Shown here piece by piece: positions 8,190 through 16,851 of a stretch of 64,000 nucleotides of DNA. Made by a program: the position numbers and the translations under genes. A model generated the notes under the pieces. The model was given only the letters and a program-made list of their open reading frames with translations. It ran no database searches and had not been told where the DNA came from. How positions within the stretch are numbered: the stretch's first letter is position 1; each line of letters opens with the position of its first letter. Source of the DNA: Paraburkholderia solitsugae (GTDB lineage: Bacteria; Pseudomonadota; Gammaproteobacteria; Burkholderiales; Burkholderiaceae); the NCBI RefSeq assembly GCF_013177695.1, contig NZ_WOEY01000119.1, positions 1 to 64,000 of the forward strand, in the 5' to 3' direction.

Positions 8190-8226
8190 AAGCCCGCCTT
8201 GTTTCGTTTCAGGCGGGCTTCTTTTT
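8190..8226. terminator. Bidirectional terminator between ppk1 and phoR
   Basis: AAGCCCGCCT (8190-8199) and AGGCGGGCTT (8211-8220) form a perfect 10-bp stem with an 11-base loop. A runs lie on the left and CTTTTTT on the right, so it ends both ppk1 and the convergent pst-pho operon. Confidence 0.9.
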
Positions 8227-8240
8227 TCAGGCCAACGTTC

Positions 8241-9554
8241 TCAGACCGGTGCCGGTTGCCGACGCGCCGTGCGATACACCGGGAAGCGCACGGTGAAGGT
8301 GCTGCCACGTCCCTCTTCGCTCTTCACGTCGAGCTGCGCATCGTGCCGTTGCAGGACGTGCTTGACGATGGCGAGGCCGAGGCCCGTCCCCCCTGTATCG
8401 CGAGAGCGGCTGCGATCGACGCGATAGAAGCGCTCGGTGAGCCGCGGAATGTCCGCAGCCGGAATGCCAAGACCGCTGTCGGTAACAGAAAACGTCGCGC
8501 TGCCACCGCTCGCGTGCCAGCTCACCCTGATCGCACCGCCGTCCGGCGTATAGCGGATCGCATTGGTCACGAGATTGCCCAACGCACTGAGAATTTCCGT
8601 TTCGACGCCAGTTACCGTGAGCCCTTCGTCGGCATCGAACGCAATCTTGTGATGGTCGCTCGACAGGTTTTCCGCGTCGTCCTTCAGATGCCGCAGCACC
8701 GCGCGCATATCGATCATCTGATCGCTCGGCGGCTTGTTGTCGCCTTCGAGCTTCGCGAGCACCAGCAAGTCGTTGACGATATGACGCATGCGCGAAGCCT
8801 GTTGCTCCATCAGTTCGAGGTAGCGCGCACGCTCGGCTTCGCCTAACGGCAGTTCCCGCATCGTCTCCAGGAAACCGGAGAGCACGGTCAGCGGCGTCTT
8901 CAGTTCATGCGAGACATTGGCGACGAAGTCGCGCCGCATCGCATCGGTACGCTCCAGCTCGGTGATGTCCTGCGACAGCACCAGCTTGCGATTTTCGCCG
9001 TACGGAAATACTTGCACCGACAGCACGTTCTGGCGCTTTTCGCCCATGCCGCGCATGATCAGCATCTCTTCGTAGCGATGCGAATTCAGATAACGCACGA
9101 AATCCGGCTGACGCACCAGATGCGTGATGTGCTGGCGCAGATCGCGTTTCGCATCGAGCCCGAAATGGAGTTCGGAGATCGCGTTGCACCACTCGATCTG
9201 ATCGTGATCGTCGAGCATCGCCACGCCGTTCGGCGAAGCCTGGATCGCCTGGATGAAACGCGAATGCTGCTGCTCGACCTGGCGCACCTGCGCATGCCAG
9301 CGTTTCGCGAGCTTATGCAGACGGTAATAGATTTCGCCCCAGATGCCGGGTGCGCTCGGCACTTCGCCGTAGACTGGTGCGTCGAGCAAATGCCACAGAC
9401 GTTGTTTGTGAAAGGTGCTGAAGAGGCTCTGCGCGACCAGCATGACGATCGCGAGGATCAGCCCTGCCTTGACGTTCACGAGTGCGCCGACCACCACGCA
9501 CAGAACAGCCAGCAGCACGACCGACACGATGGAGCGCGCCCAGATGATGTTCAT
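8241..9554 (-). CDS. phoR: Phosphate regulon sensor histidine kinase PhoR
   Basis: PhoR is the inner-membrane kinase that phosphorylates PhoB when phosphate is scarce and dephosphorylates it when PstSCAB-PhoU signal plenty. Two hydrophobic N-terminal helices (residues about 8-45) are followed by a membrane-proximal linker, a PAS domain (about 100-200) and HisKA with ANVSHELKTPL (His216). The ATPase domain carries an N box (LVTNAIRYTPDGG, Asn331), DSGLGIP (Asp359) and GTGLGLAI (389-396). The 437-residue length is normal. It is the last gene of pstSCAB-phoU-phoB-phoR; 135 bp separate it from phoB, more than the other internal gaps of the phoUBR part. Confidence 0.96.
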   Translation of the reverse strand: MNIIWARSIVSVVLLAVLCVVVGALVNVKAGLILAIVMLVAQSLFSTFHKQRLWHLLDAPVYGEVPSAPGIWGEIYYRLHKLAKRWHAQVRQVEQQHSRFIQAIQASPNGVAMLDDHDQIEWCNAISELHFGLDAKRDLRQHITHLVRQPDFVRYLNSHRYEEMLIMRGMGEKRQNVLSVQVFPYGENRKLVLSQDITELERTDAMRRDFVANVSHELKTPLTVLSGFLETMRELPLGEAERARYLELMEQQASRMRHIVNDLLVLAKLEGDNKPPSDQMIDMRAVLRHLKDDAENLSSDHHKIAFDADEGLTVTGVETEILSALGNLVTNAIRYTPDGGAIRVSWHASGGSATFSVTDSGLGIPAADIPRLTERFYRVDRSRSRDTGGTGLGLAIVKHVLQRHDAQLDVKSEEGRGSTFTVRFPVYRTARRQPAPV

Positions 9555-9689
9555 GTTCTAGCGATCGAAGAGAAAACCGTACACGCCGGGATCTGAAAAC
9601 CGCGGCGCCTAACGTAACCGATGTGGCGTACGTGACATCCATGACGCGCGTGGTGGCTTAGACAACGCCACTCGCGCTACCGCAAAAAG

Positions 9690-10391
9690 TCAGGCACTCT
9701 TCGCGAGCCGGTAGCCGCTGCCGCGTACCGTCTCAATCATAGCATCGCATCCGGCCGGCTTGAGCGCCGCGCGCAGACGCTTGATGTGCACGTCGACCGT
9801 GCGCTCTTCGACGAACACGTGATCGCCCCACACCTGATCGAGCAGTTGCGTGCGGCTGTGCACGCGCTCCGGGTGCGTCATGAAGAAGTGCAGCAGACGG
9901 AATTCGGTCGGGCCGAGATCGAGCTTGATCTCACTGCCTTCGGCGTGCGCGGCCACCCGATGTGTTGCCGGGTCGAGCTTCAGGCCGTTGATCGCGACCA
10001 GATCTTCGGTCAGCTGCGGCGCGCGGCGGCGCAACACCGCCTTGATACGCGCCATCAGTTCTTTCGGCGAGAACGGTTTGGTGACGTAGTCGTCGGCGCC
10101 GATTTCCAGACCGAGCACCTTGTCCTGTTCGTCGCCACGCGCGGTCAGCATGATGATCGGAATATGCTTGGTGCGCTCGTTGTTGCGCAGATCGCGAGCG
10201 AACGCGATGCCCGACTTGCCCGGCAACATCCAGTCGAGCAGCACGAGGTCGGGCAATACGTCGCTGATCAGGTTCTGCGCCTGCTCCGCGTTGTACGCGC
10301 GAATCGGGCAGTGACCGGCGTGTTGAAGATTGACCGAAATCAGTTCGGAAATGGCGGGCTCATCTTCAATGACGAGAATGCTGCTGGGCAT
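9690..10391 (-). CDS. phoB: Phosphate regulon response regulator PhoB
   Basis: PhoB is an OmpR-family activator that binds PHO boxes when phosphorylated by PhoR. The receiver domain (residues 1-120) has the acidic pocket Asp10-Glu11, the phosphoacceptor Asp53 (LVLLDWMLPGKSG) and Lys105 (YVTKPFSPKEL). The winged-helix DNA-binding domain fills the rest, ending with the recognition region RTVDVHIKRLRAAL. The start was set at ATG 10391 (AGAGG five bases upstream) rather than the GTG two codons earlier. It sits 26 bp after phoU. Its candidate targets pstS, ppk1 and the OlsB-like gene lie in the same window. Confidence 0.96.
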   Translation of the reverse strand: MPSSILVIEDEPAISELISVNLQHAGHCPIRAYNAEQAQNLISDVLPDLVLLDWMLPGKSGIAFARDLRNNERTKHIPIIMLTARGDEQDKVLGLEIGADDYVTKPFSPKELMARIKAVLRRRAPQLTEDLVAINGLKLDPATHRVAAHAEGSEIKLDLGPTEFRLLHFFMTHPERVHSRTQLLDQVWGDHVFVEERTVDVHIKRLRAALKPAGCDAMIETVRGSGYRLAKSA

Positions 10392-10417
10392 CGGCACCTC
10401 TGGTCCTTATCTCTGGA

Positions 10418-11122
10418 TTAACTGAGTGCTTCGCGTTCGAGCGCGTCGCGCGACTTGTGCCGCACGTCGGTGCCCTTGACGATGTAGATGATGAATTCAG
10501 CGATGTTCTTCGCGTGGTCGCCGATCCGTTCGATCGCCTTGGCGATGAACAGGAAATCCAGGCCCACCGAAATCGAACGCGGATCTTCAGTCATGTACGA
10601 AATCAGTTTGCGCACGAAGGCGCGGAATTCCTCGTCGATCGCTTTATCGTCGCGCATGATCTGCGCGGCGGCGACCGTGTCGAGACGCGCAAATGCGTCC
10701 AGCGCGCGGCGCAGAATCGACACCGCCATTTCGCCCGACAATTTGATCTCGGCGATATTGATGCTGCGCGACGCGCCGTCTTCCATCAGACGCTTGGTGC
10801 GCTTGGCGATTTTTTCGGCTTCGTCGCCGGCGCGCTCGAGATTCGTGATGGTCTTCGAAATCGCGATCAGGAGGCGCAAGTCGCGCGCGGCCGGCTGACG
10901 GCGCGCGATGATGTTGCTGCACTCTTCGTCGATTTCGACTTCCATCGTGTTCAGACGGTCTTCAGCGGCGATCACCTGCTCGCATACGTCGAGGTCGAAG
11001 TTGTTGAGCGCGATCATCGCGTTGACGATCTGCGACTCGACCAGGCCGCCCATTTCGAGCACCTTCGAAGAAACGAGGTTCAGGTCGGCGTCGAACTGGC
11101 TGGACAGATGTTTATCGGACAT
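10418..11122 (-). CDS. phoU: Phosphate signalling protein PhoU
   Basis: PhoU is a cytoplasmic all-helical metal-binding protein that links the Pst transporter to PhoR and represses the Pho response when phosphate is plentiful. The 234-residue product shows the duplicated three-helix repeat, each with an ERAGDEAEKIAKR-like or ERIGDHAKNIAEF segment whose Glu/Asp residues bind metal clusters. The start at ATG 11122 (MSDKHLSSQFDADL) has GGAG six bases upstream; the longer frame to 11224 has no such site and overlaps the end of pstB. It is flanked by pstB (28 bp) and phoB (26 bp). Confidence 0.96.
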   Translation of the reverse strand: MSDKHLSSQFDADLNLVSSKVLEMGGLVESQIVNAMIALNNFDLDVCEQVIAAEDRLNTMEVEIDEECSNIIARRQPAARDLRLLIAISKTITNLERAGDEAEKIAKRTKRLMEDGASRSINIAEIKLSGEMAVSILRRALDAFARLDTVAAAQIMRDDKAIDEEFRAFVRKLISYMTEDPRSISVGLDFLFIAKAIERIGDHAKNIAEFIIYIVKGTDVRHKSRDALEREALS

Positions 11123-11150
11123 GTCGTACTCCGTTATTTTGCGCGGCGGC

Positions 11151-11999
11151 TTAGCCGAAGCGGCCAGTGATGTAGTCCTCGGTTTCCTTGCGGACCGGCT
11201 TGATAAAGATCTTTTCCGTGTCACCGAATTCGATCAATTCACCGAGGTACATATAGGCAGTGTAGTCCGAACAGCGCGCGGCCTGTTGCATGTTGTGAGT
11301 GACGATCACCACCGTGTAATCGCTCTTCAATTCGGCGATCAGTTCTTCGATACGGCCCGTGGAAATCGGGTCGAGCGCGGAACACGGCTCGTCGAGCAGC
11401 AGCACTTCGGGACGGATCGCGATACCGCGTGCGATACACAGACGCTGTTGCTGGCCGCCGGACAAACCGTAGCCGCTCTGGCCCAGTTTGTCCTTCACTT
11501 CGTTCCACAGCGCGGCCTTGGTCAGCGCCCATTCCACGCGGTCGTCCATTTCCGAGCGCGGCAGCGTTTCGAACATCTTCACACCGAACGCGATGTTGTC
11601 GTAGATCGACATGGGAAACGGCGTCGGCTTCTGGAACACCATCCCGATCCGCGCGCGCAGCAGCGAAATATCGCGCTTGGAGGTCAGCAGGTTTTCGCCG
11701 TCCATCAGGATCTCGCCTTCGGCGCGTTGTTCCGGATAGAGCGCGTACATCTTGTTGAGTGTGCGCAGCAAGGTGGACTTGCCACACCCCGACGGGCCGA
11801 TGAACGCGGTCACCTTGCCTTCGGGAATCCGCAGGTTGATGTTCTTCAGCGCGTGATACTTGCCGTAGAAGAAGTTCAGGTCGTTGATCTCGATCTTCGG
11901 GCTCGACGGGGCATGAGCCTGGCCGCTTTGGGCGGGATCGAAGCCAGCGGGCGCCGTCGGACGGGCGGTCGGATTGAGTTGAGTTTCTGCCATATTCAT
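11151..11999 (-). CDS. pstB: Phosphate ABC transporter ATP-binding protein PstB
   Basis: PstB is the ATPase that powers high-affinity phosphate import through PstC-PstA. Walker A is GPSGCGKST (68-76), the Q loop is in GMVFQKPTPFPMSIYDN, the signature is LSGGQQQR (178-185) and Walker B is LLLDEP (199-204); the switch His is in VTHNMQQA. An N-terminal tail of about 35 residues, rich in Pro and Ala, precedes the domain. ATG 11999 is preferred over ATG 11993 because GGAG lies nine bases upstream of it. It follows pstA by 17 bp. Confidence 0.96.
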   Translation of the reverse strand: MNMAETQLNPTARPTAPAGFDPAQSGQAHAPSSPKIEINDLNFFYGKYHALKNINLRIPEGKVTAFIGPSGCGKSTLLRTLNKMYALYPEQRAEGEILMDGENLLTSKRDISLLRARIGMVFQKPTPFPMSIYDNIAFGVKMFETLPRSEMDDRVEWALTKAALWNEVKDKLGQSGYGLSGGQQQRLCIARGIAIRPEVLLLDEPCSALDPISTGRIEELIAELKSDYTVVIVTHNMQQAARCSDYTAYMYLGELIEFGDTEKIFIKPVRKETEDYITGRFG

Positions 12000-12016
12000 C
12001 GGATTACACTCCGCCC

Positions 12017-12913
12017 TTACTTATTCGAAAAGATCGTGCGCGCGAGGATGTTCAATCCCAGCACCGCGAGCGTGATCAGGAAGACACCGGCCCACGCGAG
12101 CGATTGCCACTGCGCAAACGGGCTCATCGCGAACTTGTAGATCGTGACCGGCAGGTTCGCCACCGGCTGGTTCATGTCCATCGAGAAGAACTGGTTCGAC
12201 AACGCGGTGAACAGCAGCGGCGCCGTTTCACCGGCAATACGCGCGACGCCGAGCAGCACGCCTGTAACGATACCGGCGATCGAAGCCTTCAGCGTGATCG
12301 ACAGTACCATCTTCCACTTCGGCGTGCCGAGTGCGAAAGCGGCTTCACGCAGCGCATTCGGCACCAGTTTCAGCATGTTCTCGGTGGTGCGGATCACGAT
12401 CGGAATCTGCAGCAGCGCGAGCGCGAACACGCCGGCCCAACCGCTGAAGTGGCCCATCTTCGCCACGACCAGCGCGTAGACGAACAGACCGACTACGATC
12501 GACGGTGCCGACAACAGGATGTCGTTAATGAAACGCGTGAGACTGGCGAGCCAGCCCTTCTGACCGTACTCGGCGAGATACACTCCCGCCAGAATGCCGA
12601 TCGGCGTGCCGACGAAGGTTGCAAGTGCAACCAGCATCACACTGCCGACGATCGCGTTGGCGAGACCGCCGCCATCGGTGTTCGGCGGCGGCGTGGATTG
12701 CGTGAACAATTCGACCGACAGGCCGCCGATGCCGAGGTGCAGCGTCGTGTAGAGAATCCACACCAGCCACAGCAGACCGAAGGCCATGGCCGCGAGCGAC
12801 ATGGTCAGCGCAACCGCATTCTTCGCGCGGCGGCGGCCTTGCAGACGCACGCGCATCACTTCGAGCGCGGCGGCGTCGTGCGAACCCGGCATATTCAAGT
12901 TGGGCTGGCTCAT
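12017..12913 (-). CDS. pstA: Phosphate ABC transporter permease PstA
   Basis: PstA is one of the two inner-membrane channel subunits of the Pst system. The 298-residue protein has six predicted membrane helices, a conserved cytoplasmic EAA loop (REAAFALGTPKWKMVLSITLKAS) that contacts PstB, and GVARIAGETAPLLFTA, characteristic of PstA. Its start overlaps the stop of pstC by four bases (ATGA), implying translational coupling and balanced subunit synthesis. Confidence 0.95.
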   Translation of the reverse strand: MSQPNLNMPGSHDAAALEVMRVRLQGRRRAKNAVALTMSLAAMAFGLLWLVWILYTTLHLGIGGLSVELFTQSTPPPNTDGGGLANAIVGSVMLVALATFVGTPIGILAGVYLAEYGQKGWLASLTRFINDILLSAPSIVVGLFVYALVVAKMGHFSGWAGVFALALLQIPIVIRTTENMLKLVPNALREAAFALGTPKWKMVLSITLKASIAGIVTGVLLGVARIAGETAPLLFTALSNQFFSMDMNQPVANLPVTIYKFAMSPFAQWQSLAWAGVFLITLAVLGLNILARTIFSNK

Positions 12914-13911
12914 TTCGCGCCCTCCCCTTTTTCGAGGCGAAGCAGCATGAACTTCGAAATTGCCAGTACCACGAAGGTAATCACAAACAGAATCAACCCG
13001 AGTTCCATCAGCGCCGACGTATGCAGGCCCGGATCCGCTTCCGCGAATTCATTGGCGAGCGCCGAGGTAATGCTGTTGCCCGGCGAAAACAGCGAGACGT
13101 TATCGAGCAGATTGGTGTTACCGATCACGAACGTGACCGCCATCGTCTCGCCGAGCGCGCGGCCGAGGCCGAGCATCACGCCGCCGATCACGCCGCTCTT
13201 GGTGAAGGGCAGCACGATCTTCCACATCACTTCCCAGGTCGTGCAGCCGATGCCATACGCCGATTCCTTCAGCAGGACCGGCGTGACTTCGAACACGTCG
13301 CGCATCACCGAGGCGATGTACGGAATGATCATGATCGCGAGAATCACGCCCGCGCACAGAATGCCGATACCGATCGGCGCACCCTGAAACAGCGCGCCGA
13401 CGATAGGGATGCCGCCGAGGAGCGTGCCGAGCGGTTTTTCGAACCACGTCGCAAAGATCGGCGCGAAGACCAGCAGACCCCACATGCCGTAGACGATCGA
13501 CGGAATCGCGGCGAGCAGTTCGATGGCGATACCGAGCGGACGGCGCAGCCACGCGGGCGCGAGTTCGGTCAGGAAAAGCGCGATGCCGAAGCTGACGGGC
13601 ACCGCAATGATGAGTGCAATGAGCGAGGTCGCGATCGTGCCGTAAATGGGCACCAGCGCGCCAAATTGCTTGCTAGGTGGATCCCAGTCGGCGGTCCACA
13701 GAAACGCGAGGCCGAACTGCTTGATCGACGGCATGGAGGCGACGACCAGCGAAACGATGATGCCGCCGAGCAGCAACAGGGTGACGATGGCGGCGAGACG
13801 GGCAAGGCCGCCGAAAATGACGTCGCCGGCGCGGCTAGGCGCTTTCTGCTGAGAAGCGCTGCCGGGCGGTGTCGACCTCGCCGCGCCAGACGCTAATTGG
13901 ATATCGGACAT
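12910..13911 (-). CDS. pstC: Phosphate ABC transporter permease PstC
   Basis: PstC is the partner channel subunit of PstA. With the start at ATG 13911 it has 333 residues: a polar N-terminal tail (to about 28), a first helix (LARLAAIVTLLLLGGIIVSLV), a PstC-specific periplasmic segment (FLWTADWDPPSKQFGALVPIYGT) and five further helices. The EAA loop is KESAYGIGCTTWEVMWKIVLP, followed by GRALGETMAVTFVIGN. The longer frame to 13950 lacks a better ribosome site. A 139-bp gap with a strong hairpin separates it from pstS. Confidence 0.95.
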   Translation of the reverse strand: MSDIQLASGAARSTPPGSASQQKAPSRAGDVIFGGLARLAAIVTLLLLGGIIVSLVVASMPSIKQFGLAFLWTADWDPPSKQFGALVPIYGTIATSLIALIIAVPVSFGIALFLTELAPAWLRRPLGIAIELLAAIPSIVYGMWGLLVFAPIFATWFEKPLGTLLGGIPIVGALFQGAPIGIGILCAGVILAIMIIPYIASVMRDVFEVTPVLLKESAYGIGCTTWEVMWKIVLPFTKSGVIGGVMLGLGRALGETMAVTFVIGNTNLLDNVSLFSPGNSITSALANEFAEADPGLHTSALMELGLILFVITFVVLAISKFMLLRLEKGEGAK

Positions 13912-13994
13912 GAGAGCCTGATGGACCTGTTTCCAGTTGCCGTATGACACTTGTCATGCGGCGGGTAATGCTGGCGTAACGCCGGGGTAATGCC

Positions 13995-14024
13995 ATTGGC
14001 CGTCCTCGAATGAGGACGGCCAAT
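13995..14024 (-). other. Perfect 13-bp stem-loop between pstS and pstC
   Basis: ATTGGCCGTCCTC and its exact complement flank a four-base loop, with no T run after it. A hairpin without a U tract between the binding-protein gene and the permease genes usually acts as an RNA-stability barrier or partial terminator. Either would keep PstS in excess over the membrane components. That role is inferred. Confidence 0.65.
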
Positions 14025-14050
14025 GTATTGCTGGAGGCTTACAACAACGC

Positions 14051-15082
14051 TTACTCAGCGATCGGCTTGCCCGCAGCGTCCTTCACCTGCAACTTCCACT
14101 TCGTACGGATTTCCGCCGTTACCGAATCCGGCAACGAGATGTAGTCCAGATCGTTTGCAGCCTGGGTGCCGTTCTTGAACGCCCAGTCGAAGAACTTCAG
14201 CGTTTCCGCGCCTTGCGACGGCTTGTCCTGTGCCGTGTGCAGCAGCACGAAGGTTGCGCCGACGATCGGCCATGCGTCCTTGCCCGGCTCGTTCGTCAGG
14301 ATCTGGTAGAACGACTTCGACCAGTCAGCACCCGCAGCCGCTGCCTTGAACGTTTCCGTCTTCGGCTCAACCACCGCGCCCGTCGAGTTCTTCATGGCGG
14401 CATACGTCATGTGGTTTTGCTTCGCGTAGGCCCATTCCACGTAGCCGATCGCGCCCGGCAGACGTTGAACGAAAGCTGCGACGCCGTCGTTGCCCTTGCC
14501 GCCCGTACCCGTCGGCCAGCTGACCGTTGCGCCTTCACCGACCTTCGCCTTCCAGTCAGCGTTGACCTTCGACAGGTAGTTCGTCCAGATGAAGGTGGTG
14601 CCCGAACCGTCGGCGCGGCGAACCACGGCGATGTCGGTATCCGGCAGCTTGATCTTCGGGTTCAGTGCGGCGATTGCCGGATCATTCCACTTCTTGATCT
14701 TGCCCAGGTAGATGTCGCCGAGCACTTCGCCCGACAGCGTCAGTTCACCCGCCTTCACGCCCGGCACGTTGATAGCCGGGACCACACCGCCGACCACCGT
14801 CGGGAACTGAAACAGACCAGCCTTCGCGAGTTCGTCGTCCTTCAGCGGAGCGTCCGAGCCGGCGAAATCGACCGTCTTCGCTTCGATCTGCTTGATACCG
14901 CCCGACGAACCAATACCTTGATAGTTGACCTTGCCGCCGCCCGACTTCTGATAGGAGTCAGCCCACTTCGTGTAAATCGGTGCTGCGAAGGTGCTGCCCG
15001 CGCCGGTGATGTCTGCGGCTTGCGCTGCGATCGCGAAAAGCGCGCCAGCGACGCCAGCGAACACGGTTTGCATCAGTTTCAT
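14051..15082 (-). CDS. pstS: Periplasmic phosphate-binding protein PstS
   Basis: PstS captures phosphate in the periplasm and delivers it to PstCA. The start at ATG 15082 has GGAGG five bases upstream, and the product begins with a Sec signal peptide cleaved after about Ala22 (…IAAQA|ADITGAGSTFAAP). The mature N-terminus GAGSTFAAPIYTKW and the inner segment RRADGSGTTFIWTNYLS carry the phosphate-binding Ser, Arg, Asp and Thr residues of the family. The protein has 343 residues. It is first in the pst-pho operon and has PHO boxes upstream. Confidence 0.96.
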   Translation of the reverse strand: MKLMQTVFAGVAGALFAIAAQAADITGAGSTFAAPIYTKWADSYQKSGGGKVNYQGIGSSGGIKQIEAKTVDFAGSDAPLKDDELAKAGLFQFPTVVGGVVPAINVPGVKAGELTLSGEVLGDIYLGKIKKWNDPAIAALNPKIKLPDTDIAVVRRADGSGTTFIWTNYLSKVNADWKAKVGEGATVSWPTGTGGKGNDGVAAFVQRLPGAIGYVEWAYAKQNHMTYAAMKNSTGAVVEPKTETFKAAAAGADWSKSFYQILTNEPGKDAWPIVGATFVLLHTAQDKPSQGAETLKFFDWAFKNGTQAANDLDYISLPDSVTAEIRTKWKLQVKDAAGKPIAE

Positions 15083-15148
15083 GAGACCTCCAAGGGTGTG
15101 AGCGGTGTGAGCGAATAACACGAACACCGCGAAGCTTAGGGTCTCTTT

Positions 15149-15187
15149 GTGACAGTAACGTGACTAACCGTGAAACAGATGTGACAG
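15149..15187 (-). promoter_or_regulatory. Two tandem PHO boxes upstream of pstS
   Basis: On the minus strand four 7-base units recur with 11-, 10- and 11-base spacing: CTGTCAC (15187-15181), GTTTCAC (15176-15170), TAGTCAC (15166-15160) and CTGTCAC (15155-15149). The array ends 66 bases before the pstS start. The best unit differs from CTGTCAT at one position. I see no strong -35, as expected for a PhoB-dependent promoter. Confidence 0.75.
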
Positions 15188-15465
15188 TAGGATTACCAGA
15201 TGAAAGGCGTTTTCGCGGACAAATTGCCCGTTTAGCGGATTTGCAGGCGTCGCTCTACAGATTAGGCGATAAAAATGGGACGCGAACGTTTGCGTGTGGA
15301 GGGAGGGTTCGGCGGGGATTTGATGCCGGGTAGTGGCGGACATGGCCAGCGGCTGAGCCGACGCGGAGAGCGCCGGTCTGGAAAACGGCACGCGGGACGA
15401 TCTGATCGTCGTCCCGCATACCCGCCGTGCCTGCTTGCCTGCTTGCCTGCTTTGAAGCGCGTGGC
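15188..15465. other. pstS/glmM intergenic: hairpin and short tandem repeat
   Basis: GCGGGACGA (15392-15400) and TCGTCCCGC (15409-15417) form a 9-bp stem downstream of glmM and may end its transcript, although the following T run is short. Next to it CCTGCTTG is repeated almost exactly three times (15430-15453). No gene is seen. Confidence 0.45.
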
Positions 15466-16824
15466 TTAAGCGGTCGCCTGCCTCACTGCTTCAGCGATGG
15501 TTTCCGCATGCTGAACGGCATCGCCGACATTCTCCGCCTCCACCATCACGCGTAGAACGGGTTCGGTACCCGAGGCCCGAATGAGCACGCGGCCGCGGCC
15601 GTTCAGCGCTTCCTCGGCCTTGCTGATGGCGCGGCGGATCACGTCGCTGCCCTTCCAGTCCGCGCCGGGCTGCATCCGCACGTTGATCAGCTTCTGCGGG
15701 AACAGCGTCACGCCGTCGAGCAGCTCGGCGAGCGTTTCGTCGCTGCGCTTCATCGCGGCCAGCACCAGCAGGGCCGACACGATGCCGTCGCCGGTCGAAT
15801 GGCGGTCAAGGGAGAGAATATGGCCGGAGCCTTCTGCACCCAGTTGCCAGCCGTGCTCGCGCAACTGCTCGAGCACGTAACGGTCGCCCACCGCCGCGCG
15901 GACGAATTTCACGCCGGCTTCCTGCAGCGCGACTTCGACCGCCATGTTGGTCATCAAGGTGCCGACTGCGCCTTCCACTTTGCCGTCCGTCGCCATCCGG
16001 TCCTTGACCAGCACGTACAGCAGTTCGTCGCCGTTATACAGGCGGCCTGCCGCATCCACGACCTGCAGCCGGTCGGCGTCGCCGTCGAGTGCGATGCCGA
16101 GGTCCGCGTGGTTCGCGCGCACCGCGCGCACCAGCGCGTCCGGAGCGGTCGCGCCAACGCCGTCATTGATGTTGAAACCGTTCGGCGCGACGCCGATCGG
16201 AATGACATCGGCGCCGAGTTCATGGAACACGTGCGGGGCGACGTCGTACGCGGCACCGTGCGCGCAGTCGACCACCAGCTTCAGGCCGCGCAAGTCAAAC
16301 GCTGCGGGGAAGGTGCTCTTGCAGAACTCGATGTAGCGGCCGGCTGCGTCGTCAAGACGCCGCGCCTTGCCGAGTTGCTCGGAAGCCGCGCATGCGAGCG
16401 GCAGTTCAAGGCGTTCTTCAATCTGCGCTTCCACTTCGTCGGGCAGCTTGTTGCCATCGGCGGAGAAGAATTTGATGCCGTTGTCATAGTACAGATTGTG
16501 CGACGCGCTGATCACGACGCCTGCGGCAAGCCGCAGCGCGCGCGTCAGATAGGCGATGCCCGGCGTAGGCATGGGGCCAGCCAGCATCACGTCGACGCCC
16601 GCCGCCGAAAAACCGGCTTCGAGTGCCGCTTCGAGCATATAGCCCGACACCCGCGTGTCTTTACCAATCAGCACCGTGGGCCGTGCCCCCGTCCTGGCCC
16701 AGCGGTCCGCGCCCGCCAGCACCTTGCCGGCGGCATAGCCGAGCCGCAATACAAATTCCGGTGTAATCGGGCCCTCGCCCACTTTGCCCCGAATCCCATC
16801 CGTTCCGAAATAACGACGTGCCAT
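15466..16824 (-). CDS. glmM: Phosphoglucosamine mutase GlmM
   Basis: GlmM converts glucosamine-6-phosphate to glucosamine-1-phosphate for UDP-GlcNAc, feeding peptidoglycan and lipopolysaccharide. The 452-residue protein begins with MARRYFGTDGIRG, a signature of the family. The phosphorylated catalytic serine is Ser108 in GVVISASHN, Mg2+ is held by ALDGDADR, the sugar loop is EGSGH, and the phosphate-binding loop is RASGTEPVLRVMVE. It lies 27 bp after folP, as in E. coli (ftsH-folP-glmM). Confidence 0.97.
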   Translation of the reverse strand: MARRYFGTDGIRGKVGEGPITPEFVLRLGYAAGKVLAGADRWARTGARPTVLIGKDTRVSGYMLEAALEAGFSAAGVDVMLAGPMPTPGIAYLTRALRLAAGVVISASHNLYYDNGIKFFSADGNKLPDEVEAQIEERLELPLACAASEQLGKARRLDDAAGRYIEFCKSTFPAAFDLRGLKLVVDCAHGAAYDVAPHVFHELGADVIPIGVAPNGFNINDGVGATAPDALVRAVRANHADLGIALDGDADRLQVVDAAGRLYNGDELLYVLVKDRMATDGKVEGAVGTLMTNMAVEVALQEAGVKFVRAAVGDRYVLEQLREHGWQLGAEGSGHILSLDRHSTGDGIVSALLVLAAMKRSDETLAELLDGVTLFPQKLINVRMQPGADWKGSDVIRRAISKAEEALNGRGRVLIRASGTEPVLRVMVEAENVGDAVQHAETIAEAVRQATA

Positions 16825-16851
16825 CTTTTATGTTCCTCCTTGGCTTTGGGT

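Noticed and set aside
9600..9680. Possible PHO box and hairpin between phoB and phoR
   Set aside because: The GTCAT/GTCAC repeats are 9 rather than 11 bases apart, and the stem has mismatches and no T run.
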